In this document: piece after piece, positions 58,021 through 64,000 of the stretch
Layout: each line of letters starts with the position of its first letter
How positions within the stretch are numbered: the first letter of the stretch is position 1
Assembly: GCA_017999615.1 (NCBI GenBank)
Contig: JAGNLM010000001.1
Coordinates: 124,001 to 188,000 of the forward strand
Reading direction: 5' to 3'
Source: Gammaproteobacteria bacterium
GTDB taxonomy: Bacteria > Pseudomonadota > Gammaproteobacteria > JAABTG01
Length of the DNA stretch: 64,000 nucleotides
Notes under the pieces: generated by a model
Databases searched by the model: none
What the model saw: the letters and a program-made list of their open reading frames with translations, nothing else
Told to the model about the DNA's origin: nothing
Made by a program: the position numbers and the translations under genes

Positions 58021-58347
58021 CTAGATATGGCTCTCGATGAACGCGGACAACTGCGACTTGGAGACCGCCCCTACCTTCGTGGCCTCCACGCTCCCGTTCT
58101 TGAAGAGCATGAGGGTCGGGATCCCGCGGATGCCGTAACGGGGCGGGGTGACGGGGTTCTCGTCGATGTTCAGCTTCGCCACGGTCAGCCGGCCGGAGTA
58201 CTCCTTCGCGATCTCCTCGAGCACCGGCGCGATCATCTTGCAGGGGCCGCACCACTCGGCCCAGTAATCGATGAGGACGGGCTTCTCAGACTTCAGGACA
58301 TCGTGATCGAACGAGTGGTCGGTGATGGACCTGATCAGGTCGCTCAT
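58021..58347 (-). CDS. trxA: Thioredoxin 1
   Basis: A 108-residue dithiol reductant of canonical length. The active site WAEWCGPCK holds Cys33 and Cys36, and the cis-Pro loop lies in [11 protein letters not shown]. The trxA-rho order with rhlB divergent is the same as in E. coli. Confidence 0.98.
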   Translation of the reverse strand: MSDLIRSITDHSFDHDVLKSEKPVLIDYWAEWCGPCKMIAPVLEEIAKEYSGRLTVAKLNIDENPVTPPRYGIRGIPTLMLFKNGSVEATKVGAVSKSQLSAFIESHI

Positions 58348-58382
58348 GTACAGGCGTCTCCTCCGGTAGGCAGATACTTTTG

Positions 58383-58388
58383 ATTATA
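58383..58388 (-). promoter_or_regulatory. -10 box of the trxA promoter
   Basis: A perfect TATAAT on the minus strand lies 36 bp upstream of the trxA start, in the most AT-rich part of the 91-bp trxA/rhlB divergent region. The -35 region is weak (CTCACT at 17-bp spacing). Confidence 0.5.
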
Positions 58389-58438
58389 CCGGACAAAGCA
58401 CTGCAAGTGAGCGTCCCTTTTCGGATATCCTGTGCCCC

Positions 58439-60094
58439 ATGGCCGACGACAGTTATCTGACAGACGTAGAGATTGCCAGCCTCGGGCTGGTGGAGCCCCT
58501 GCTGCGGGGTGCCGAGGACGCGGGGTTCCACCTCTGCACCCGGATCCAGGCCGAGGCCATGCCCGTCGCGCTGGCCGGGCGGGACGTGGCGGGTCAGGCG
58601 CAGACGGGGACCGGGAAGACCGCCGCCTTCCTCCTGGCCGCGATGCAGTACTTGCTGACGCGTCCGGCGGCGCCGGACCACCGGCCTGGCCAGCCGCGGG
58701 TGTTCATCCTGGCGCCGACCCGGGAGCTCGCGGTCCAGATCGGCCGGGACGCCGAGGTCCTCGGGCGCCACACCGGACTGCGCACCGTCGTGGTGTACGG
58801 TGGCGAGGGGTACGACCAGCAGCGCGAGGCGCTCCGCCAGGGCGTCGACGTGCTGGTGGGCACGCCGGGGCGCGTCATCGACTACTTTCGCCAGCACGTC
58901 TTCTCGCTCTCTGGGGTGCAGGTCGCGATCCTGGACGAGGCGGACCGGATGTTCGACCTGGGCTTCCTGAAGGACATCCGTTTCCTCCTGCGCCGTCTCC
59001 CGCCCCCCGAGTCGCGGCTCAACATGCTGTTCTCGGCGACCCTGTCCTACCGGGTGACGGAGCTCGCCTACGAGCACATGAACAACCCCACCATCGTGAA
59101 CGTGGCGCCCTCGCGGATCACGGCCGAGAACGTCACGCAGGTGCTCTACCACACCGCGGTGGAGGAGAAGCTCAAAGTGCTCGTGGGGCTCATGCGCCGC
59201 ATGGACCCGAAGCGCAGCCTGGTGTTCACGAATACCCGGCGGGCCGCGGAGCGGGTCCGGGACATGCTGGTGGGGAACGGCTTCGACGCGGAGGTGCTCT
59301 CCGGGGACGTGCCCCAGCGCACGCGGCTGAAGCTGCTGGGGCGCTTCACGAGCGGCGAGCTGCCGGTCCTGGTGGCGACGGACGTCGCGGCCCGCGGGCT
59401 GCACATCCCCGAGGTGAGCCACGTCTTCAACTACGACCTGCCCCAGGACGCCCAGGACTACGTCCACCGCATCGGGCGCACCGCGCGGGCGGGCGCCACG
59501 GGGGACGCGGTCAGCCTCGCCTGCGACGAGTATGTATTCTCCCTGCCGGAGATCGAGGCCTTCATCGGCCACAAGATCCCGGTGGTTCCGGTGACCGACG
59601 ACCTCCTGACGAAGCTCGCGCCCCCGGTGCGAGGCGAGCGCCGCGAGCGCGTCCAGCGCGGGCGCCCGGGCGAAGGCCGCGGCGGCGGGCGCCCCGGGGA
59701 GCGTGGGCGCCCGGGGGAGCGTGCGCGTTCAGGGGAGCGTGGGCGGGGGCCACGGGGCGCGCCGCGGTCCGCGAGCGGGGGTGTGCCGCAGGCGGTCCCG
59801 GCGGGGGAGTCTTCCGGCGGGGCCGGGGGGCGAGAGGCGGGCGAACCGGCCCAGTCCTCCGGCGGCGGAGCCGCGCGGGGAGGGCGCAGGCGGCGGGCGG
59901 CCAGGCCAGCGGAGCCCTCTGCAGGGGCGCCGACCACCGGGACGGCGAGTGCCGGGGCGGCGAATATTGGGGAGACGAGCGCCGGGGAGGCGCGCAAGCC
60001 CCGGCGTCGGCGCCGGCGCAAGGCCCCCTCCGGCGCGGCGCCCGGCGAGTCCTCGTCCTCGGGACCCGGTCCGGGGGGTAGCCCGGGAGGCTAG
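58439..60094 (+). CDS. rhlB: DEAD-box RNA helicase RhlB with a long basic C-terminal extension
   Basis: A 551-residue helicase, about 130 longer than E. coli RhlB (421). The core (to about residue 390) has the Q-motif region FHLCTRIQAEAMP, AQTGTGKT, PTRELAVQI, LDEADRMFDLGF, SAT and HRIGRTARAG. The remainder is low-complexity: RGG/RPGER-type Arg-Gly repeats, then Ala/Gly/Ser stretches and a KPRRRRRRK block. E. coli RhlB unwinds RNA for the degradosome. The extension is likely disordered and RNA-binding (inference). Divergent from trxA-rho, as expected for rhlB. Confidence 0.92.
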   Translation: MADDSYLTDVEIASLGLVEPLLRGAEDAGFHLCTRIQAEAMPVALAGRDVAGQAQTGTGKTAAFLLAAMQYLLTRPAAPDHRPGQPRVFILAPTRELAVQIGRDAEVLGRHTGLRTVVVYGGEGYDQQREALRQGVDVLVGTPGRVIDYFRQHVFSLSGVQVAILDEADRMFDLGFLKDIRFLLRRLPPPESRLNMLFSATLSYRVTELAYEHMNNPTIVNVAPSRITAENVTQVLYHTAVEEKLKVLVGLMRRMDPKRSLVFTNTRRAAERVRDMLVGNGFDAEVLSGDVPQRTRLKLLGRFTSGELPVLVATDVAARGLHIPEVSHVFNYDLPQDAQDYVHRIGRTARAGATGDAVSLACDEYVFSLPEIEAFIGHKIPVVPVTDDLLTKLAPPVRGERRERVQRGRPGEGRGGGRPGERGRPGERARSGERGRGPRGAPRSASGGVPQAVPAGESSGGAGGREAGEPAQSSGGGAARGGRRRRAARPAEPSAGAPTTGTASAGAANIGETSAGEARKPRRRRRRKAPSGAAPGESSSSGPGPGGSPGG

Positions 60095-60112
60095 TCCGGG
60101 TGCAGGGGGGTG

Positions 60113-60129
60113 CCCGGGACCGGCCCGGG
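60113..60129. other. Palindrome between the convergent rhlB and hydrolase genes
   Basis: CCCGGG-ACCGG-CCCGGG forms a perfect six-pair hairpin in the 52-bp convergent gap. Without T-runs it is only a weak candidate for a bidirectional terminator. Confidence 0.3.
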
Positions 60130-60146
60130 GGCTTCGCGCTTCGGCC

Positions 60147-60824
60147 TCAGCCCAGATGGCTCCTCAGCCAGCGGTCGACGTCCGAGCCCTCCTCGGGGGA
60201 CACCGAGTGCGCCATGGGGTAACGCCGGTACTCCACCTGATAGCCGGCCCCCGTCAGGGCGCGGGCGGATTCGTCCCCCAGGCCCACCGGTATGACGGGG
60301 TCCTGGTCCCCGTGGCCGACGAACACGGGCAGGCCCCGGTTCGCGGCCGAGGCCTCCGCCTCCAGCCGGTCCGGCAGGGCCAGGTAGGTGGACAGCCCGA
60401 TGAGCCCCGCCAGTCGCTCCGGGTAGCGCAGCCCGGTCTCCAGTGCCACGACCCCGCCCTGGGAAAAACCGGCGATGACGACCCGCTGGGGCGGAATGCC
60501 GCGCGCGGTCTCTGCCCGCAGGAGTGCGGTCACGCGGGCCACGGACTCGTCGATCCCGCGCTCGTCCCGATCCCGGCCGAAGTCGGTGTGGAGGACGTCG
60601 CACCAGGCGCGCATCACGTAGCCGCGGTAGACCCGGATGGGGCGCGCCGGGGCGTGGGGCAGGACCACCCGCAGGCCGCGCCCGGTGAGCCCCAACTCCC
60701 GGACGAAGGGCACGAAGTCGTGGCCGTCGGCGCCCAGGCCGTGGAGCCAGACGACGAGCCCCGTCGCGGGGACAGGGGGCTCGAGGGTGACGCCGTCCTC
60801 GGTCTCGGTGAGTCGCTCGCGCAT
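60147..60824 (-). CDS. Carboxylesterase of the alpha/beta-hydrolase fold
   Basis: A 225-residue serine hydrolase of the carboxylesterase/phospholipase (EstB/YpfH-like) group. It opens with the oxyanion-loop motif VVWLHGLGADGHDF. The nucleophile Ser121 lies in AGFSQGGVVAL, the acid is Asp in GHGDQDPVIPV and the base is His in PMAHSVSPEE. There is no signal peptide, so it is cytoplasmic. These enzymes act on short-chain esters; the natural substrate is unknown. It stands alone, convergent with rhlB. Confidence 0.88.
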   Translation of the reverse strand: MRERLTETEDGVTLEPPVPATGLVVWLHGLGADGHDFVPFVRELGLTGRGLRVVLPHAPARPIRVYRGYVMRAWCDVLHTDFGRDRDERGIDESVARVTALLRAETARGIPPQRVVIAGFSQGGVVALETGLRYPERLAGLIGLSTYLALPDRLEAEASAANRGLPVFVGHGDQDPVIPVGLGDESARALTGAGYQVEYRRYPMAHSVSPEEGSDVDRWLRSHLG

Positions 60825-60929
60825 GGGGAGACTGTGCCTGCTGAGGGCGAAGCCCGCAAGGTCCGGGCCGAAGAATGCGCCGCCCCGGCCCGGCTCACCG
60901 CGTGACCCACCGCGCTATACTGGCACGCC

Positions 60930-61151
60930 ATGCGCTCCGCCACGAACCCCGGTTCTCCTTTCCAAGGCCCCGCGCGACTCCTCGGTGTGCTCGCGCTGGC
61001 CCTCGGGGCGGCCGCCTGCGGCATGCGGGGCGACCTCTATCTACCGCCCCCACCTCCGCCCGCGCTCCCGGCGCCTGCCGGTGCCGGTGAGGTCCGTGCG
61101 CCCCAGCCGGCGGCGCCCGCCGAGGCGCGGGCGCCGGAGCCTGCCCCCTGA
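60930..61151 (+). CDS. lptM: LptM-like small lipoprotein (YifL family)
   Basis: A 73-residue lipoprotein. A hydrophobic signal (LLGVLALALGAAAC) ends in the lipidated Cys30, directly followed by GMRGDLYLPPP, which matches the CGLKGPLYFPP signature of YifL/LptM. LptM assists oxidative maturation of the LptD/LptE LPS translocon in E. coli. The rest is Pro/Ala-rich and disordered. A TATACT at 60916-60921 lies only 8 bp upstream of the ATG. In many species the gene precedes lysA; here it precedes glnA. Confidence 0.85.
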   Translation: MRSATNPGSPFQGPARLLGVLALALGAAACGMRGDLYLPPPPPPALPAPAGAGEVRAPQPAAPAEARAPEPAP

Positions 61152-61185
61152 GGATTGCCCCAGTTTGGTGCGCCCCGGGGCCGCG

Positions 61186-61202
61186 CGCACGTTCGTGGTG
61201 CG
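61186..61202 (+). promoter_or_regulatory. Putative NtrC-binding site upstream of glnA
   Basis: CGCACG-TTCGT-GGTGCG resembles the NtrC consensus TGCACC-N5-GGTGCA. It lies about 87 bp upstream of the sigma-54 promoter. Two further TGGTGC half-sites occur at 61166-61171 and 61210-61215. Confidence 0.55.
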
Positions 61203-61288
61203 TCCCCGCTGGTGCTGCGGACGTCTCCAGGGCCCGCGGGGGAGTCCGGACCCTGCTGGCAGGCCCCCGAGACCCCTCGGGCGGCGGC

Positions 61289-61304
61289 TGGCACAGTATA
61301 TGCT
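61289..61304 (+). promoter_or_regulatory. Sigma-54 promoter of glnA
   Basis: TGGCACAGTATATGCT matches the sigma-54 consensus TGGCAC-N5-TTGCW with a single mismatch (ATGC for TTGC) and correct -24 GG / -12 GC spacing. It lies 100 bp upstream of the glnA start. Confidence 0.8.
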
Positions 61305-61403
61305 GTAGACCCTTCGACCTTGCGTTGCTGGACCGGCTGCCCGGGTGGCGGAGCAGCCGGCCGGCTCGACCTCACTGAAGACGCCCGATTGGGGAGGACT
61401 CTC

Positions 61404-62813
61404 ATGACCGCTGACGACGTGCTGAAGACGATCCAGGAGAAGGGGGTGAAGTTCGTCGACCTGCGCTTCACGGACACGCGCGGCAAGGAACAGCACGTGA
61501 CCCTGCCGGCGCACACGGTTGACGCCGACATGTTCGAGGACGGCAAGATGTTCGACGGGTCCTCGATTGCCGGTTGGAAGGGGATCCAGGAGTCCGACAT
61601 GATCCTGATGCCCGAGGCCGGCACCGCGGTCATGGACCCGTTCTCGGACGAGCCGACGATGGTCGTGCGCTGCGACATCATCGAGCCGAGCACGATGCAG
61701 GGGTACGACCGCGACCCGCGCTCGCTCGCCAAGCGCGCCGAGGCCTATCTGAAGTCGACCGGCATCGCGGACGCGGCGCTGTTCGGGCCGGAGCCCGAGT
61801 TCTTCATCTTCGACGACGTGCGCTGGGGTGCGGACATCTCCGGCTGCTTCTACAAGGTGGACGCGGAAGAGGCCTCCTGGAACTCCGAGCGGGTGAGCCC
61901 CGACGGCAACCTGGGGCACCGCCCCGGCGTGAAGGGCGGCTATTTCCCCGTGCCCCCGGTCGACGCGCTGCACGACATCCGCTCGGCGATGTGCCTCGCC
62001 ATGGAAGAGATGGGCGTCGTGGTGGAGGTCCATCACCACGAGGTCGCGACCGCGGGCCAGTGCGAGATCGGCACCCGGTTCGACAGCCTGGTGAAGCGCG
62101 CCGACGCGACCCAGAACATGAAGTACGCGATCTGGAACGTGGCGAAGTCCTACGGCAAGACCGTGACCTTCATGCCGAAGCCGCTGGTGGGGGACAACGG
62201 CAGCGGCATGCACGTGCACCAGTCGCTCGCGAAGGGCGGCAAGAACCTCTTCGCCGGGGACCTCTACGCGGGCCTCTCCGAGACCGCCCTCTATTACATC
62301 GGCGGGATCATCAAGCACGCGAAGGCGCTGAACGCCATCACCAACCCTTCGACCAACAGCTACAAGCGCCTGGTGCCGGGCTTCGAGGCGCCGGTCATGC
62401 TGGCCTACTCGGCCCGCAACCGCTCGGCCTCCATCCGCATCCCCTACGTGACCAACCCCAAGGCGCGGCGCATCGAGGTCCGCTTCCCCGACCCGACCGC
62501 CAATCCCTACCTCGCGTTCTCCGCGATGATGATGGCGGGGCTCGACGGGATCCTCCACAAGATCCACCCGGGTGACCCGATCGACAAGGACCTCTACGAC
62601 CTGCCGCCCGAGGAGGAGAAGGCCATTCCCCAGGTCTGCTTCTCCCTGGAGCAGGCCCTCGAGGCGCTCGACCGGGACCGCGAGTTCCTGAAGGTGGGCG
62701 GGGTGTTCTCGGATGACCTGATCGACGCGTACATCAAGCTCAAGATGGACGACGTGACCCGCGTGCGGATGACGACGCACCCGGTGGAGTTCGACCTCTA
62801 CTACAGCCTGTAA
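61404..62813 (+). CDS. glnA: Glutamine synthetase (type I)
   Basis: A 469-residue dodecameric enzyme making glutamine from glutamate, ammonia and ATP (E. coli 469). The ATG at 61404 follows a GGGGAGGA ribosome site; the longer upstream frame is not supported. Signature segments are FDGSSIAGW, the metal-site [12 protein letters not shown] and the ATP-site [16 protein letters not shown]. Tyr398 in [10 protein letters not shown] is the adenylylation site. Control by sigma-54/NtrC is indicated upstream, and ntrB lies downstream. Confidence 0.98.
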   Translation: MTADDVLKTIQEKGVKFVDLRFTDTRGKEQHVTLPAHTVDADMFEDGKMFDGSSIAGWKGIQESDMILMPEAGTAVMDPFSDEPTMVVRCDIIEPSTMQGYDRDPRSLAKRAEAYLKSTGIADAALFGPEPEFFIFDDVRWGADISGCFYKVDAEEASWNSERVSPDGNLGHRPGVKGGYFPVPPVDALHDIRSAMCLAMEEMGVVVEVHHHEVATAGQCEIGTRFDSLVKRADATQNMKYAIWNVAKSYGKTVTFMPKPLVGDNGSGMHVHQSLAKGGKNLFAGDLYAGLSETALYYIGGIIKHAKALNAITNPSTNSYKRLVPGFEAPVMLAYSARNRSASIRIPYVTNPKARRIEVRFPDPTANPYLAFSAMMMAGLDGILHKIHPGDPIDKDLYDLPPEEEKAIPQVCFSLEQALEALDRDREFLKVGGVFSDDLIDAYIKLKMDDVTRVRMTTHPVEFDLYYSL

Positions 62814-62819
62814 CCGACG

Positions 62820-62892
62820 GGGGCGGGCGGGCTTTGCCCGTCCGCCCCTGCGACCCCGGGTGGGGGTGACGGCCCCAGGGTCCCTTTTTTTT
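62820..62892 (+). terminator. Tandem terminator hairpins after glnA
   Basis: First hairpin: GGGGCGGGCGGGC (62820-62832) with GCCCGTCCGCCCC (62836-62848), loop TTT, one G-U pair. Second: GACCC (62852-62856) with GGGTC (62878-62882) and inner TGGGG with CCCCA, then CC and a run of eight T (62885-62892). The second is a good intrinsic terminator, lying 9-27 bp before the next gene, so readthrough would limit DUF4124-ntrB expression. Confidence 0.8.
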
Positions 62893-62919
62893 CGGGTTTC
62901 CATGGGCTATCGTCCGTGC

Positions 62920-63453
62920 ATGCGCGTGTGGTCCGCACTGGTGCTCCTCTCCGTCACGGCGCTCGCGAGCGCCCAGGTGTACCGCTCGGTCGGGCCGGAC
63001 GGGTCGGTGGAATTCTCGGACTTCCCGATGACCACGAACGCCACGGTGATCGATGTGCAGCCCGCGCAGACGGCGCCCATGGGCGCTCCTGTGCGGCGCC
63101 CGGCGGCGGTGGCCGCGCCCGCGGCCGAGCCCCGCACCGCGTACCGTCGGTTCGAGATCCTGAGCCCGGGGCCGGACGAGGCCGTTCGGGCCAACGACGG
63201 GAACGTCTCCGTCGCGCTGGCCCTCGAGCCGCCCCTCTCGCCCGGGCATCGTGTGGTGGTCCGGGTCGACGGCCAGCCGGCCGGGGGCGCGGAAGGGTCG
63301 CTCGGCGTGACGCTGGAGAACCTGAGCCGCGGTACGCACCAGCTGGACGCCCTGGTGGTCAACTCCGGTGGCGAGACGGTGGCGAGCGCAGGCCCGGTCA
63401 CGTTCCACGTCCTTCGGGTGCACCGGCCGGCGCCGCGCCCCCAGCCTCACTGA
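62920..63453 (+). CDS. DUF4124-domain periplasmic protein
   Basis: A 177-residue protein with a clear signal peptide (MRVWSALVLLSVTALASAQ, cleavage after ASA). A short DUF4124 module follows (VYRSVGPDGSVEFSDFP), then an Ala/Pro linker and an Ig-like beta domain ending PVTFHVLRVHRP. I use ATG 62920; an ATG at 62902 would add six residues. Function is unknown. This gene often lies between glnA and ntrB in gammaproteobacteria. Its stop TGA shares a base with the likely ntrB start. Confidence 0.8.
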   Translation: MRVWSALVLLSVTALASAQVYRSVGPDGSVEFSDFPMTTNATVIDVQPAQTAPMGAPVRRPAAVAAPAAEPRTAYRRFEILSPGPDEAVRANDGNVSVALALEPPLSPGHRVVVRVDGQPAGGAEGSLGVTLENLSRGTHQLDALVVNSGGETVASAGPVTFHVLRVHRPAPRPQPH

Positions 63454-64000
63454 TCGCCCCTCTCCCTGCCACGCTGAACAGCGCCCAGGTCATCGTCGAC
63501 AACCTGGCGACGGCCGTCCTGCTCTTCGACGCCCGGCCCCGCCTGGTGGCGGCCAATCCCTCCGCCGAGGCGCTGCTGGGGGCGAGCTCGCGCAAGCTGC
63601 AGGGCCTGGGGCCCGAGGAGCTTTTTCCCGGGGCCGAGGCCTGGGTGCGCCTCCTCTCCCACGCGCTGGAGGCCGGGCAGCCCTTCACCGAGCGGGAGGT
63701 GCCGCTGGAACGGCCAGGTCTCGAGGCGGCCGTCGTCGACTGCACCGTGACCCCGGTCTTCGACGAGAGGCGGGTGACGGGCCTCCTCGTGGAGATGGTG
63801 CCGGTGGACCGGCACCGCCGGCTCGCCCGCGAGGAGCAGGCCCTCGAGCAGGGCCAGACCATCCACCTCCTGCTCCGGGGACTCGCCCACGAGATCCGCA
63901 ACCCCCTCGGGGGCCTGCGGGGGGCGGCCCAGCTGCTCGAGCGGGAGCTGGGCGATCCGGAGCTCCGGGAGTACACGCAGGTCATCATCGGTGAGGCCGA
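63453..64000 (+). CDS. ntrB: Nitrogen regulation sensor kinase NtrB (GlnL), partial, non-canonical start
   Basis: The first ~182 codons are visible. The N-terminal PAS domain (QVIVDNLATAVLLFDARPRL) aligns with E. coli NtrB, and the H-box RGLAHEIRNPLGGLRGAAQLL carries the phospho-acceptor His at 63888-63890. In this frame no ATG, GTG or TTG exists between 63303 and the PAS domain; the alignment places the start at ATC 63453 (TGATC overlap with the preceding stop) or CTG 63450. NtrB controls NtrC under PII control and thus glnA. Either a rare start codon is used or a base differs here. Confidence 0.85.
   Translation, partial: MAPLPATLNSAQVIVDNLATAVLLFDARPRLVAANPSAEALLGASSRKLQGLGPEELFPGAEAWVRLLSHALEAGQPFTEREVPLERPGLEAAVVDCTVTPVFDERRVTGLLVEMVPVDRHRRLAREEQALEQGQTIHLLLRGLAHEIRNPLGGLRGAAQLLERELGDPELREYTQVIIGEA

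Noticed and set aside
59640-59740. CRISPR-like or minisatellite array in the rhlB 3' end
   Set aside because: The GGGCGCCCGGG-type repeats are short, irregular and in frame, encoding Arg/Gly-rich protein; there are no spacers.
61155-61403. N-terminal extension of glnA
   Set aside because: It covers the sigma-54 promoter, and the internal ATG at 61404 has a good ribosome site and gives the exact family length.

Overview
This is a very GC-rich, densely packed stretch of housekeeping chromosome. Almost every long ORF in a second frame is a shadow of a real gene. Gene order and protein sequences point to a gammaproteobacterium. The tRNA-tuf-tRNA-secE-nusG-rplKAJL-rpoBC-rpsLG-fusA-tuf-S10-spc-alpha order, gatCAB divergent from mreBCD, and rhlB divergent from trxA-rho are arrangements known from Pseudomonas-like and purple-sulfur-type lineages. 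The genus cannot be fixed from sequence reading alone. I see no mobile element, CRISPR array, phage gene or rRNA gene, and no gene-free stretch longer than about 250 bases.

Layout. Bases 1-6613 (minus strand) form a tightly coupled cluster def-fmt-rsmB-DUF4390-ntrY-ntrX. It joins translation initiation and 16S rRNA methylation to a two-component system, and ntrX runs off the left edge. Bases 6747-12379 (plus) carry a LysM protein, dprA, topA and tsaC. Bases 12393-14130 hold a promoter and the array tRNA-Tyr, tRNA-Gly, tRNA-Thr, tuf copy 1 and tRNA-Trp. Bases 14237-44133 are an almost uninterrupted transcription/translation superoperon: secE-nusG, L11-L1-L10-L7/L12, rpoBC, S12-S7-EF-G-EF-Tu, S10 cluster, spc cluster with secY, and the alpha cluster, ending in a strong hairpin. 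Three control regions lie inside it: an L10-leader-type RNA before rplJ, a promoter with a structured leader before rpsL, and a promoter before rpsM.

Bases 44188-47468 (minus) encode the GatCAB amidotransferase. Facing away from it, bases 47634-55659 encode the rod-shape and peptidoglycan set mreB-mreC-mreD-mrdA-rodA-mltB-dacA, followed by a TauE/SafE permease. Rho and thioredoxin (minus) face away from the RNA helicase gene rhlB (plus). An alpha/beta hydrolase, a small LptM-like lipoprotein, glutamine synthetase with a sigma-54 promoter, a DUF4124 protein and the start of ntrB (glnL) complete the window. The right end is therefore a classical nitrogen-control module.

The window is mostly ordinary core genome and I found no clearly new multi-gene system. 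The points most worth a second look are: an NtrX whose AAA+ domain has lost the Walker A lysine and the sigma-54-contacting GAFTGA loop; two tuf genes that are essentially identical in DNA and use codons unlike their neighbours; an ntrB reading frame with no ATG/GTG/TTG start; a zinc-type ribosomal protein S4 with a TTG start; a 48-bp in-frame tandem repeat inside fmt; a TopA with a lysine-rich tail instead of zinc fingers; and structured leaders before rplJ and rpsL.
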